A DNA stretch of 64,000 nucleotides from CAYSRC01 sp964446385 (GTDB lineage Bacteria > Bacillota > Clostridia > Oscillospirales > Ruminococcaceae): contig CAYUOH010000012.1 of the NCBI GenBank assembly GCA_964446385.1, positions 1 to 64,000 on the forward strand, given 5' to 3'. A program made the position numbers and the translations under genes. The notes below the pieces were generated by a model. It made no database searches, was not told where the DNA came from, and saw only the letters and a program-made list of their open reading frames with translations. Shown here in pieces: positions 34,860 through 44,182 of the stretch (its first letter is position 1; every line of letters begins with the position of its first letter).

Positions 34860-35873
34860 TTATTTTGAGTTGTCCTCGAAGGACCAGAATTTTGGAATAA
34901 AAAGCTTCTCATAGCAGTGAACGGCGTACAGATCGCTCATCCCGGAAATATAGTCGGCTACGGCAATCTCGGGGCCATTGTTAAAGGCGGTATCCTTGTA
35001 GAATTCCGGCATGCTGTCGGGATTGCCCATATAATAATCGAACAGGGAGGCTACCATGCCGAAAACCTTTTTTTCCTCTATCTTAGCGACGCCTTCGGTG
35101 TTTAGATAGACGCGTTCGTACATGAAATTGTAAAGGGTGTCGTAGGCGTGCGCTACATCGCCGCCGATATGAAACTCCCCGTCAAAGCCATACACCATCT
35201 CGTTGACAAGCGTGGTGATGCGACTGCTCTTGGAATCACCAAGGACCTCGCGGACCTCGGAGGGAATCTCGCCCTCGGACATGACTCCTGCAGCAACAGC
35301 GTCCTCAATGTCGTGATTCAGAAAAGCTATTCGGTCGGCGTGTCGGAGAGCCTTTCCCTCCGCGGTACGGGGCCAGTCGCCACGGGTATGGTTTATAATG
35401 CCGTCCACGGTATCGGTGGTAAGATTCAGTCCGTGTCGCTCACGCTCAAGATACTGTACCACACGTCCGCTTTGGATATAATGTGCAAAACCGTCGCTGC
35501 ACAGAGCATCAAGCGCGCGCTCACCTGCATGGCCGAACGGAGTATGCCCGAGATCGTGACCCAAGGCTATCGCTTCGGTCAGATCCTCGTTTAAAAAAAG
35601 AGCCTTTGCGATTGTCCTCGCAATCTGGCTGACCTCAAGAGTATGGGTCAGACGGGTTCTGTAATGATCACCCTCCGGCGCAAGGAAAACCTGGGTTTTC
35701 TGTTTGAGACGGCGGAAGGATTTGCAGTGTATAATACGGTCCCGGTCGCGGCAGAAATCGGTACGGATCTCATCGCGCTTTTCGGGTTCGGGACGCACTG
35801 CCTCCTCCGACATGGCGGCCCACCGGCTGAGGTACAGATGTTCATTCTTTTCCTGTAATTCACGTATATTCAT
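34860..35873 (-). CDS. dgt: dGTP triphosphohydrolase-like HD protein
   Basis: 337 residues. HD-domain metal site: RLTHTLEVSQIAR, GHDLGHTPFGHAGE and a later NHDIEDAV. It is the short Dgt type common in Firmicutes just before dnaG, which degrades dNTPs to deoxynucleoside and triphosphate. An AGGGGAG site precedes the ATG. Confidence 0.92.
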   Translation of the reverse strand: MNIRELQEKNEHLYLSRWAAMSEEAVRPEPEKRDEIRTDFCRDRDRIIHCKSFRRLKQKTQVFLAPEGDHYRTRLTHTLEVSQIARTIAKALFLNEDLTEAIALGHDLGHTPFGHAGERALDALCSDGFAHYIQSGRVVQYLERERHGLNLTTDTVDGIINHTRGDWPRTAEGKALRHADRIAFLNHDIEDAVAAGVMSEGEIPSEVREVLGDSKSSRITTLVNEMVYGFDGEFHIGGDVAHAYDTLYNFMYERVYLNTEGVAKIEEKKVFGMVASLFDYYMGNPDSMPEFYKDTAFNNGPEIAVADYISGMSDLYAVHCYEKLFIPKFWSFEDNSK

Positions 35874-35946
35874 TCGGGTTCTCCCCTTCTACTAAACATA
35901 TACGAAATGAAATTAAAAAGTCCTTTATTTTATTTATTTATATTTT

Positions 35947-35963
35947 TAAAACCGGCCCGGTTT
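35947..35963 (-). terminator. Terminator at the yigZ stop
   Basis: A short palindrome AAACCGGCCCGGTTT overlapping the yigZ stop codon; read leftward it is followed by TTTTAAAAATA. The stem is only 7 bases, so strength is uncertain. Confidence 0.5.
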
Positions 35964-36597
35964 ATTCATCCGCGGGCATGGGATAAAGACCGGAACCGGT
36001 TTCGATAATTTCACATTTTCCGCCGGTGAGGTCGGTCAGGGCGGAGATTGCGCCCTGAGCCCCGTCTTCGCGGATTCTGAACGACGAGGTAACCAGCTCC
36101 CCGTATTCGGTGCCAATAATAAGGGTCCCTCGGTCTCCCAGTATGCGGGATATGCCGTCGATATATTTGTAGTCGTATGACAGTGAATAATCGAGGCAGG
36201 GAGTCATTATTGCGAAACCGGCGTCTTTTATCGCCCCGACCGCAGCGGAAGAATAGGCGTGGACCAGACCGCCGGTTCCGAGAAGCGTCCCGCCGAAATA
36301 CCGGGTTACGGTGATTACGGCGTCGAAGATTTCGTTTCGCGTAAGTACTTCGAGGATTGGACTTCCCGCTGTGCCGGAGGGTTCCGCGTCGTCGGTAAAG
36401 CGGCAAAGGCCGCCTTTTTTTATACTGAATGCCCAGCAGCAGTGGCTTGCATCGGGATACTTTTCCTTTTCCGCCGCAACAAAAGCGAAGGCTTCACCTG
36501 CGTCGGAAACCCTTGCCGCGTGGGCTATGAAACGGGAATGACGGTCGATGATTGTTGCCTCTCCGTCACCCGCCGGAGTTTTGTATCCTTCGGCCAT
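35962..36597 (-). CDS. yigZ: YigZ/IMPACT family protein
   Basis: 211 residues. The UPF0029 N-terminal domain has the family segments KKSRFIA-like (DRHSRFIAHAARVS), DDAEPSGTAGSPILEVL and RYFGGTLLGTGGLVHAYSSA; a smaller C-terminal domain follows. Bacterial members are of uncertain role; the eukaryotic relative IMPACT regulates Gcn2. It follows a MATE gene by 8 bases. Confidence 0.9.
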   Translation of the reverse strand: MAEGYKTPAGDGEATIIDRHSRFIAHAARVSDAGEAFAFVAAEKEKYPDASHCCWAFSIKKGGLCRFTDDAEPSGTAGSPILEVLTRNEIFDAVITVTRYFGGTLLGTGGLVHAYSSAAVGAIKDAGFAIMTPCLDYSLSYDYKYIDGISRILGDRGTLIIGTEYGELVTSSFRIREDGAQGAISALTDLTGGKCEIIETGSGLYPMPADE

Positions 36598-36605
36598 AAT
36601 TAAAC

Positions 36606-38012
36606 CTATGCCTCCGCAGGTTTTTCGGTATCAACGATATTGCGCAGCCAGCTGCCCTTCTTTACAAGGACGATGCCTATCACACATTTTATCAGGGCTA
36701 GGGATTGTACAATGGCGAATATGAAAATCACTGGTGTTGACGTCAGTTTTACAAGCAGGAAGGCTGAAAATACCTGAACCCATGCGAATGCGGAGTCAAA
36801 CAGAATGGTAATCCATACCTTTCCGCCGCTTCGTAAGACGAAATAGCAGCTGACACTGAATGCGTCGAAAGGCATAATCAATGCAAATATAATCATCATT
36901 GTGGTCGCTAGACCGCGGATTTCATCGGTGATCTTGTAGAGTCTAGGAATAAAAGGAGAAGCGGCAGCAAAAATAATGCCCATTACGATGCTTATCAGAA
37001 TGGCGAATACAATCAGTTTAGTGCAGTCGCTTTTCGCCTTTTCAAATTTATTGGCGCCGAGCTCCTGACCCAGAATAATAGCCACAGCATTACCGACAGC
37101 CATAACAGCTACCGAAAACAGGCGAACAAAGGTGGAGCTGATATTTTCAGCGGCAAGTATTTCTGTGCCGCGCAGGGAATACAACTGGCTCATGACAGCA
37201 AGGCCAAGTGACCACGCGCCCTCGTTGATAAGAAGAGGCATACCCTTTACTATAATCTTTCCGGCAAGACTGCGCGGAACATGCAGCGATTTGAACGCGC
37301 CGCGGATAAAGGGATATTTGTCCTTGTGTCGGCCTGTTATTATCACCAGGAAAAGAAGCTCCACATAGCGGGATATTACTGTCGCTATGGCGGCGCCCTC
37401 AACACCCATTCTCGGGGCGCCGAAGTTTCCGAAAATAAGAATATAGTTGCCGGTAAGGTTAACCAGAACAGCGATAATTCCGCTGTTCATAGGCATGACT
37501 GTTTCGCCGCCCTCACGCAGCGAACTGCTGTAGCATTGGGAAAGCGCGAAGGGAATAAGCCCGAAAAGCATTATGCGCAGATACTTCTTTGCGTACATCA
37601 GTATCTCGCTCCTCAGGGACGGATCGGTCTCACCTTTTAAATAAAGACCAATAAGCAACTCGTCGCCGAATACGAAGATCATAATTGCGATCGCGCTGAG
37701 AATTAAACCGCATATCATCTTAAAGCGGAAGGTATCACGGTGTCCCGTATAGTCACCCTTGCCGTAAAACTGGGCACCGAAGATACCGGCACCGGATACT
37801 GCGCCGAATATAACAAGGGTAAAAACAAACATCAGCTGATTTGTCACGGCCACGGCGGTCATCTCGACGGTGCCAACACGGCCGACCATGATATTGTCCA
37901 GCATATTTACAAAGTTTGTAATACCGTTCTGCAGCATAATAGGCAGAAGCAGGACCATTAATCTACGGTAAAATTCGCGATTCCCGAACAATTTGCTACG
38001 CATAAAAGACAT
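36606..38012 (-). CDS. MATE-family multidrug/cation antiporter (1 of 3)
   Basis: 468 residues, twelve hydrophobic segments, with QNGITNFVNMLDNIMVGRVG near the N-terminus as in MATE proteins, and internal twofold similarity. It exports cationic drugs or metabolites in exchange for Na+ or H+. The three MATE paralogues of this window are clearly different from one another. Confidence 0.92.
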   Translation of the reverse strand: MSFMRSKLFGNREFYRRLMVLLLPIMLQNGITNFVNMLDNIMVGRVGTVEMTAVAVTNQLMFVFTLVIFGAVSGAGIFGAQFYGKGDYTGHRDTFRFKMICGLILSAIAIMIFVFGDELLIGLYLKGETDPSLRSEILMYAKKYLRIMLFGLIPFALSQCYSSSLREGGETVMPMNSGIIAVLVNLTGNYILIFGNFGAPRMGVEGAAIATVISRYVELLFLVIITGRHKDKYPFIRGAFKSLHVPRSLAGKIIVKGMPLLINEGAWSLGLAVMSQLYSLRGTEILAAENISSTFVRLFSVAVMAVGNAVAIILGQELGANKFEKAKSDCTKLIVFAILISIVMGIIFAAASPFIPRLYKITDEIRGLATTMMIIFALIMPFDAFSVSCYFVLRSGGKVWITILFDSAFAWVQVFSAFLLVKLTSTPVIFIFAIVQSLALIKCVIGIVLVKKGSWLRNIVDTEKPAEA

Positions 38013-38206
38013 GAACCTCCATGATAAACTATGATAGATTATACCATATAAAAGGGCTCTTTCTCAATTGACAACAGCGACAACAAAACCACCAAGGCAG
38101 CGTGCAATAATAGGACTTTCGTTTATTTTAAAAAGTGGTAAAATTAGTCTCGTACTTATTAATAAAGACAACAAATTCTCATTAGCGAACGAAAGGGTAT
38201 TATTTT

Positions 38207-38518
38207 ATGGAATTCCTTGAAAACATTGAGGAAATATTTGATATCGTCCTGGAATGGGCAGTTCTTATTATTGAAATCACAGGGGCCGTGATGATCGTTA
38301 CCGGTTTTGTCAAAGCTCTCTTCATGGAAATTACAAAGAAGGAAGGATTTGTCCACACTCTGCTTCACTCGCTGGGAGACGCCATAGAATTTCTGCTGGC
38401 CGGCGAGCTTCTGCACAGTATTTATGTCAAGGACTGGAAACAACTGATCGTCCTGGGCGGCATGATGGGTCTGCGTTTCGCCGTAACCCTGATGATCAAA
38501 CACCATTCGGAAGACTGA
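38207..38518 (+). CDS. DUF1622 membrane protein
   Basis: 103 residues with three hydrophobic segments (about 17-36, 56-73 and 78-96) and the family segment FLLAGELLHS. Function unknown. It is monocistronic, ending at a terminator shared with the convergent tsf gene. Confidence 0.82.
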   Translation: MEFLENIEEIFDIVLEWAVLIIEITGAVMIVTGFVKALFMEITKKEGFVHTLLHSLGDAIEFLLAGELLHSIYVKDWKQLIVLGGMMGLRFAVTLMIKHHSED

Positions 38519-38548
38519 CATTCCCTCAGGTAAAAAAACAAAAACATA

Positions 38549-38581
38549 AAAGCGGCTTCGGATTTCTCCGAAGCCGCTTTA
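38549..38581. terminator. Bidirectional terminator between the DUF1622 gene and tsf
   Basis: A perfect 14-base stem AAAGCGGCTTCGGA with TCCGAAGCCGCTTT and a 4-base loop, with A- and T-rich flanks, between two convergent genes. Confidence 0.9.
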
Positions 38582-38605
38582 GTCTATATAACCGTTCGGT
38601 GATGA

Positions 38606-39520
38606 TTATTTAATCATGCCGGCTACTTCGCTGGCAAAATCATCAACGCGTTTCTCAATGCCTTCGCCCTTCTCGTAACGGGTGAATTCAAGAACCTTGA
38701 TGTTTGCGCCGAGAGCCTTGGCAGCATTGGAGGTGTAGGTGGCTACATTAATTTCGTCGTTCTTTACGAACTCCTGCTCAAGAAGGCAGTTTTCCTTGTA
38801 GTACTTGCTGACACGACCCTCTACCATCTTTTCCCTGATTGCGGCGGGTTTGTTGGCATTCTTGGGATCGTTCTCGATCTGAGCCAGCAGAACCTTCTTC
38901 TCGCCGTCGATAACGGAGGCGGGAACTTCGTCCTTGGAAACATACAGGGGGTTGATAGCAGCAATCTGCATAGCCACGTCCCTACCGTAGGTAACAAACT
39001 CGTCTTTGGCGGCCGTTGCGGCGTCGGTGTCAAATTTTACGATAACGGCATGTGTGCCGCCACCGTGGATGTATGGAACCAGAACGCCTTCATAGCGCTG
39101 AAAACGGCGGATCTTGATGTTTTCGCCGATTGTAAGGATCTTGTCCTTAAGGTGTGCATCGATCGTCATACCGTCGGCCTCACATGCCAGAAGGGCATCG
39201 GTATCGGCGGGATTTTGTTTGATAACGGTGTTGGCGCACAGGGCGACGAAGGAACGGAAACTTTCGTTCTTGGCGACGAAGTCTGTCTCGCTGTTAACTT
39301 CGATAATGCAGCCTACGTTGCCGTCGACAATGGCTAAAACAATACCTTCGGCGGCGATACGGCCTGCCTTTTTAGCGGCGGCGCTGAGACCCTTTTCACG
39401 AAGGAATTCAACAGCCTTGTCCATATCTCCGTCAGCCTGTGTAAGGGCATTCTTGCAGTCCATCATGCCGCAGCCTGTAGCTTCGCGCAGCGCCTGAACG
39501 TCTTTAGCGGTAAAAGCCAT
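38606..39520 (-). CDS. tsf: Elongation factor Ts
   Basis: 304 residues. N-terminal UBA domain with VQALREATGCGMMDCKNAL and the dimerisation/core region with EVNSETDFVAKN. It is the guanine nucleotide exchange factor for EF-Tu. It follows rpsB by 39 bases, the universal rpsB-tsf pair. Confidence 0.97.
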   Translation of the reverse strand: MAFTAKDVQALREATGCGMMDCKNALTQADGDMDKAVEFLREKGLSAAAKKAGRIAAEGIVLAIVDGNVGCIIEVNSETDFVAKNESFRSFVALCANTVIKQNPADTDALLACEADGMTIDAHLKDKILTIGENIKIRRFQRYEGVLVPYIHGGGTHAVIVKFDTDAATAAKDEFVTYGRDVAMQIAAINPLYVSKDEVPASVIDGEKKVLLAQIENDPKNANKPAAIREKMVEGRVSKYYKENCLLEQEFVKNDEINVATYTSNAAKALGANIKVLEFTRYEKGEGIEKRVDDFASEVAGMIK

Positions 39521-39559
39521 AATATATAATCTCCATTAATCTGATAGGTGTTTTGTTAA

Positions 39560-40306
39560 TTATTCGGCGTCCTCGACAGCCTCGTCGTCCTTGGCCTTAA
39601 GCTCTTCGGCGGGCTCGGCAAACTGTGAACCCTGACGGCTTTCGAGAACGGCGTCCGCCATGGCGCCGCAGATGAGCTTGACGGCGCGGATAGCGTCATC
39701 GTTACCGGGAATTATATAATCGACCTCATCGGGGTCGCAGTTAGTATCGACAATTGCTACAATGGGGATACCAAGCTTCCTGGCTTCGGCAACAGCGATT
39801 TTCTCCTTGCGGGTGTCAACGATAAACAGAGCGGCAGGAAGTCTTTCCATTTTCTTTACGCCGCCGAGATATTTTTCGAGTTTTTCGATTTCGAGGGAAA
39901 GCTTTCCGGATTCCTTTTTGGTGAGGAGATCGAATGTGCCGTCTTCGCGCATCTGCCTGAGCTGCTCAAGACGGGCAATACGGCTGCGAATGGTGCGGAA
40001 GTTTGTGAGCGTGCCGCCCAGCCAGCGGGCGTTTACGAAGTGCATGCCGCAGCGTTCGGCCTCTTCCTTAACGGTATCAGCGGCCTGCTTTTTTGTACCT
40101 ACGAAAAGGATGTCGCCTTCTGTGGCGGCGTCACGTACAAAGTAGTAGGCGGTATCGAGCATCTTGACTGTCTTCTGAAGGTCGATGATGTAGATGCCGT
40201 TGCGCTCTGTGAAGATGTAATGAGCCATTTTGGGGTTCCATCTTTTGGTCTGATGGCCAAAATGAACTCCTGCTTCGAGAAGCTGTTTCATTGAAACTAC
40301 TGACAT
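39560..40306 (-). CDS. rpsB: 30S ribosomal protein S2
   Basis: 248 residues with the S2 signatures LEAGVHFGHQTKRWNPKM and PDEVDYIIPGNDDAIRA, and a short acidic C-terminal tail. Preceded by a strong promoter and a structured leader. Confidence 0.98.
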   Translation of the reverse strand: MSVVSMKQLLEAGVHFGHQTKRWNPKMAHYIFTERNGIYIIDLQKTVKMLDTAYYFVRDAATEGDILFVGTKKQAADTVKEEAERCGMHFVNARWLGGTLTNFRTIRSRIARLEQLRQMREDGTFDLLTKKESGKLSLEIEKLEKYLGGVKKMERLPAALFIVDTRKEKIAVAEARKLGIPIVAIVDTNCDPDEVDYIIPGNDDAIRAVKLICGAMADAVLESRQGSQFAEPAEELKAKDDEAVEDAE

Positions 40307-40423
40307 TTGGGTAATTCTCCTTTTTTATTGAACGATTTGTTGTTATCCTCCCCGGAAGGCTGAATTCATGCGGCACCGGATATCCGGCACGCGCCGCAAA
40401 GGACCAGACCGGGTGCGAGTTGC
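40307..40423 (-). promoter_or_regulatory. Structured rpsB leader, possible S2 autoregulatory site
   Basis: From the predicted transcription start (near 40423) to the rpsB ATG is about 117 bases. On the minus strand GCGGC...GTGCCGGATATCCGGTGCC...GCCGC can fold into a stable stem. S2 represses its own operon through a leader in several bacteria; I have not matched this leader to a known motif. Confidence 0.4.
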
Positions 40424-40429
40424 CGAAAC

Positions 40430-40458
40430 AGTATAGCATAACGCCGTTTCAAGGTCAA
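40430..40458 (-). promoter_or_regulatory. Promoter of rpsB-tsf
   Basis: On the minus strand TTGACC (40453-40458), exactly 17 bases, then TATACT (40430-40435). This is one of the best sigma-A matches in the window and fits a strongly expressed ribosomal operon. Confidence 0.85.
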
Positions 40459-40510
40459 GCGTACACGGAGCAAAATCCAAGTGTAAAATAAATAGTGAAT
40501 TTTCATATTG

Positions 40511-40539
40511 TTTACACATAAGCCCTTATATTATAAAAT
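40511..40539 (+). promoter_or_regulatory. Promoter of the DUF975 gene
   Basis: TTTACA (40511-40516), 17 bases, TAAAAT (40534-40539). A perfect inverted repeat AATAGTG-N11-CACTATT (40537-40561) starts at the -10 end and could be an operator. Confidence 0.55.
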
Positions 40540-40613
40540 AGTGATATAGATATACACTATTACATATGCGCTTATATATCCGCTTCTATGTCAACCCAAA
40601 AAAGGAGAAAAAT

Positions 40614-41771
40614 ATGGATAAACAAAAATACTGGGATATTTCCACGCTGAAAAAACGTGCAAAAACCGTCCTGAAGGACAGCTACTGGCTCAGTTTGGGC
40701 GGATCTGTGTTCAATGTATACGTACCGGCTTTTGTAAAATCGATCATAATCAGACTGGCCTGTATAGGTACGGTCATGGCCGAATTCAGACAGTTCGCGG
40801 CATTCTACAACAGCGGACGGCTGTACCGCTATACCGTTCCGTACATGGGCGACAGAATACTTCTGTTTGATTTTGATCTGTCGACTATACTGAACGACCC
40901 CGAACTCTGGACCATACTTATCACACTCGGTACCGCCCTTACGTCGGTAAGTCTGGTATCTCTGGTCTACAAGGTTTTCGTTCAGAATCTGTTTGAGATC
41001 GGTGAAAGCCGCCTTTACACCAGCAACCGCTACGGCAACAAGGATTTCGCCAACGTGTTCTACGGTTTCAAGGAACATTACGGCCACAACATGTGGGCTA
41101 TATTCATTCGCAACCTGTTTCTCAGTCTGTGGTCCCTTTTGTTAATAATCCCCGGCATCATCAAGAGCTTCAGCTATGCTATGGTTCCCTGGATTATGGC
41201 CGAAAACCCCAATCTGAAAGCAACGCGTGCCATCACAATAAGCCGCGAAATGATGAACGGCGAAAAATGGCGTATGTTCTGGCTTAATCTCAGTTTTATC
41301 GGCTGGTATATTCTGGGAACTCTGTGCTTCGGCATCGGCGTTCTGTTTGTAATTCCTTATCACAGGGCCGCTGTCGCAGAGCTTTACGGCGCGCTGCGTG
41401 TCAAGGCAGTCAAAGAAGGCATCGTAAGCCCCAGTGAGCTTTGCGCAGAGCTGTTCACCCAGATTCCGGTGAACCACGCTCCTCAGAACGGATTTGAGCC
41501 CTCCGCATCTGCGGCGGAACCCGAAGTCACCGAAGAAAAATACTCCGGGCTCGAAACCGAAGACCTCGTAGCCAAAGAGGTTGACGAGGTTGAGGACAAA
41601 GAGCAGCCGGGATACGCTGATGTAACTGCAGAGGTGAAGAAACCTGATGCAGAGAAGCCGGAGCTTAAAGAGGAACCGCCCGTCTCCGAACAGGAGATCA
41701 ATTCCGCTGAAGCACAGGCTGAAGAACCGGGCGACGGTTCCGTACCTGACGCCACAAACATAAACTTCTGA
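40614..41771 (+). CDS. DUF975 membrane protein with acidic tail
   Basis: 385 residues from ATG 40614, chosen for the AAGGAG site just upstream. Residues about 1-270 are a multi-pass membrane domain of the DUF975 type, with WDISTLKKRAKTVLKDSYW at the start and MVPWIMAENPNLKATRAI. Residues about 285-385 are a Glu/Pro/Ala/Val-rich, probably disordered cytoplasmic tail. Function unknown. Divergent from rpsB. Confidence 0.82.
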   Translation: MDKQKYWDISTLKKRAKTVLKDSYWLSLGGSVFNVYVPAFVKSIIIRLACIGTVMAEFRQFAAFYNSGRLYRYTVPYMGDRILLFDFDLSTILNDPELWTILITLGTALTSVSLVSLVYKVFVQNLFEIGESRLYTSNRYGNKDFANVFYGFKEHYGHNMWAIFIRNLFLSLWSLLLIIPGIIKSFSYAMVPWIMAENPNLKATRAITISREMMNGEKWRMFWLNLSFIGWYILGTLCFGIGVLFVIPYHRAAVAELYGALRVKAVKEGIVSPSELCAELFTQIPVNHAPQNGFEPSASAAEPEVTEEKYSGLETEDLVAKEVDEVEDKEQPGYADVTAEVKKPDAEKPELKEEPPVSEQEINSAEAQAEEPGDGSVPDATNINF

Positions 41772-41781
41772 TAATCCGTGA

Positions 41782-41810
41782 TTGTATCCCGGATTAAATA
41801 GTGATATAAT
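41782..41810 (+). promoter_or_regulatory. Promoter of the FakA-like small gene
   Basis: TTGTAT (41782-41787), 17 bases, TATAAT (41805-41810). AATAGTG (41797-41803) and CACTATT (41832-41838) flank the start region, the same two arms seen before the DUF975 gene but with a longer spacer. Confidence 0.6.
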
Positions 41811-41856
41811 CCAATGCATTGTATATTTATTCACTATTCTTGGGAGGATGCCCGCC

Positions 41857-42108
41857 ATGCTTGAGTACAAATACGACACCCAGCTCCTTATCGAAGGTCA
41901 AGCCCTTGATGAGGACGCAATCGGCGAATATATCGAAGAGAATATCCCCGGCGATTGCCTGCTTGCTGTGGGTGACGAAGAGCTTATAAAGATTCACTAC
42001 CATACCAACCAACCCTGGCTGGTGCTGGAATACTGCGCAAGCCTGGGCGACATTCACACAATCATTATCGAGAATATGGAACTTCAGGCTAAGGGAATGC
42101 AGGGTTAA
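41857..42108 (+). CDS. Stand-alone FakA/YloV middle-domain-like protein
   Basis: 83 residues from ATG 41857, 9 bases after GGGAGG; an ATG at 41848 abuts that site and was rejected. The segments YDTQLLIEG, GDCLLAVGDEELIKIHYHTNQP and IENMELQ match the segment that links the DAK2 and C-terminal domains in fatty-acid kinase FakA (YloV). Here that segment is the whole protein, with no kinase domain. It may bind a FakB-like partner or be an independent fold; the role is unknown. Confidence 0.72.
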   Translation: MLEYKYDTQLLIEGQALDEDAIGEYIEENIPGDCLLAVGDEELIKIHYHTNQPWLVLEYCASLGDIHTIIIENMELQAKGMQG

Positions 42109-42119
42109 CAATTGTCAGC

Positions 42120-42153
42120 AAAAGCGCCGCAATTTATTTGCGGCGCTTTTTTT
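42120..42153 (+). terminator. Strong terminator after the FakA-like gene
   Basis: AAAAGCGCCGCAA and TTGCGGCGCTTTT form a perfect 13-base stem with a 5-base loop followed by a T-run. Confidence 0.9.
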
Positions 42154-42239
42154 AATTGTAATATCTTATAATATGTGCTAAATAATACTTAGAAGTACAC
42201 GCACTGAAATAAAATTAAATAAGCCAAGGAGGACCCATT

Positions 42240-44126
42240 ATGCTTCATTATCAAAACCGGCAGGGCAATCCGGTCACCTTTGAGACGGTGTCGGAGATTG
42301 TCGCCCACGCGCCGGAAGCTACCGCAGACCTTTCCGGCAACCAGAGAATGCCCCGAATCGCCAACCCGGCGCTGAAGGATTTCCCCGACGATCTCGTTTA
42401 TGTCTATCGCTCGGCAAATCTCTACGGCGGACAGACCGCCGCACGCAACAACACTTCATTGATTATCTTCGCAGACAAACGCTTTACCGCGAAGGACGAG
42501 GCACTCGCATGGCTTAAAAATCTTGGACTTGTGGAGCTTATCGACTCCGTGACCGGCACCGTCATCCTTTTTATGCCCGAAAAGAGCGAGGGCTACACCG
42601 AAAGCGACCTTCAGCACTCGTATGTGCTTATCAATGCCCTGTTTACACAGAAGGCAACTGTCGAGGTCGACGGCGTACGCTACTGCCCGGCTGAAAGCGA
42701 ATACTGCGGCGGCTACGGCAAGAACTATTTCTTTGGTATCGGCGCCGGCGCCACATTTATGAACAATTTCGTGGCCGGTTCACGTGACGAGCTTATCGGC
42801 CGTGTGGCGGGTTACTTCACATACGGCGGCGAAATGAACGAATGCGCTGCGGTTACCGGTTATGTTCCCGCATACCTAGTAAACGCATGCGGTGCCGCGG
42901 TACGCAAGTTCTGTGAGGCCGACGGATGCAACGCATATTCAGAGAATGACGGCGCAGCTAAATTTTACAACCAGAATCTGCCTCTGCGCCAGGTACGTGT
43001 GGCAAAGGACGGTGATGAAAACCCCGGCAAATGGATGCTACGTGCATATAAGGAAATGTTTATGTTCCTGCAGCGCACTGCCAACGTTATGACCCAGTAT
43101 CCTGAGCCCGCCGTGGCCAATCCCTTCAAGGGATTCGTTCCCGCTCCCCCGGTTTCAAGATTCGCCCTTTCAGCGCGCAACCCGATATTCGACAACAAAA
43201 CGGTTATCGGCAACCTTCAGATTACATACGTTTATGATCCCGACCGTTTCGCTGACCTCAAGATTACTAAGGAAAACGCCGATCCCAAGAATCTTCATTT
43301 CATGACCGAAGAGGAAGATTACCTCGATGTATGGTATGAGATCCTTCCGCAGAACGTACTCGACAATTCCGCTCCCGAGCACAGCGTTCCCCTTCTGCTC
43401 GCCAATCACGGAGGCGGAGATGATATTATTATGTTCCTGGACGAGACCGGCATCCTGCTCACAGCGGGACAGCAGCAGTTCGGTATAGTTGCGGGCATGC
43501 ACAGCGGCCTGACATTTGTCGGAAATGATATAGTCGGTGAATCCATGGGGCGCCTTGTAAAATACATGTTGGGCAAGTTCCCCGCTCTTGACCCCGAGCG
43601 CGTTTATGTCACCGGTTATTCCATGGGCGGCGCATGCACATACAGCTGCCTCGCAACCCATCCGGAGCTTTACGCAGCCGCAGTTCCCACAGCCATGCCT
43701 CTTCTAAGTGTCGCCGACGGTACGGCCGAGAAATTCATGACTCTTGATATTCCGGTTATGCTGGCTACCTCCACTTACGATTTCGCCGCATGGGATGCGG
43801 AACAAAATCACATCAACGAAGGAGCCCAGAGCATGTTCACAACCTATCAGGGGTTCAACAATCTGGCCGTTCCCAAAGTTTTTGATTTTGCAAAATATCC
43901 TTTCGTAGGCCAACCCTATGATTCACTAAGTATCACCACAATCAACGGAGAGTGGCGCAACTTTGAATGGATGCTTCCATCAAAATATGATTTCCCGCTT
44001 ATGGGCCTCAACGTCACCGAATATCTGATGCATTCCCTGTGGCCAGGATACGGCGATATCTACTGGGATTTCTTCCGCCACTACCGCCGCGAGGCCGGAA
44101 CCAACCAAATAGTTTATACTGAATAA
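42240..44126 (+). CDS. Alpha/beta-hydrolase esterase with N-terminal extra domain
   Basis: 628 residues. The C-terminal part (about 330-600) is an alpha/beta-hydrolase of the PHB-depolymerase/feruloyl-esterase type: oxyanion-region LLANHGGGDD and nucleophile GYSMGG (Ser in G-x-S-x-G, near residue 461). The N-terminal 300 residues form a domain I cannot name, probably beta-rich, seen in some gut Clostridia esterases. There is no signal peptide, so it seems cytoplasmic. The AAGGAGG site supports the start. The substrate is unknown. Confidence 0.75.
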   Translation: MLHYQNRQGNPVTFETVSEIVAHAPEATADLSGNQRMPRIANPALKDFPDDLVYVYRSANLYGGQTAARNNTSLIIFADKRFTAKDEALAWLKNLGLVELIDSVTGTVILFMPEKSEGYTESDLQHSYVLINALFTQKATVEVDGVRYCPAESEYCGGYGKNYFFGIGAGATFMNNFVAGSRDELIGRVAGYFTYGGEMNECAAVTGYVPAYLVNACGAAVRKFCEADGCNAYSENDGAAKFYNQNLPLRQVRVAKDGDENPGKWMLRAYKEMFMFLQRTANVMTQYPEPAVANPFKGFVPAPPVSRFALSARNPIFDNKTVIGNLQITYVYDPDRFADLKITKENADPKNLHFMTEEEDYLDVWYEILPQNVLDNSAPEHSVPLLLANHGGGDDIIMFLDETGILLTAGQQQFGIVAGMHSGLTFVGNDIVGESMGRLVKYMLGKFPALDPERVYVTGYSMGGACTYSCLATHPELYAAAVPTAMPLLSVADGTAEKFMTLDIPVMLATSTYDFAAWDAEQNHINEGAQSMFTTYQGFNNLAVPKVFDFAKYPFVGQPYDSLSITTINGEWRNFEWMLPSKYDFPLMGLNVTEYLMHSLWPGYGDIYWDFFRHYRREAGTNQIVYTE

Positions 44127-44136
44127 TTACTCAAAT

Positions 44137-44164
44137 AAAAAAAGACCCTGACGGGTCTTTTTTT
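44137..44164. terminator. Bidirectional terminator
   Basis: AAAAAAAGACCCT and the complementary GGGTCTTTTTTTT form a stem with a very short loop between the convergent esterase and MATE genes; T-runs on both strands. Confidence 0.85.
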
Positions 44165-44182
44165 TGTTTGAGTATTTGGTAA

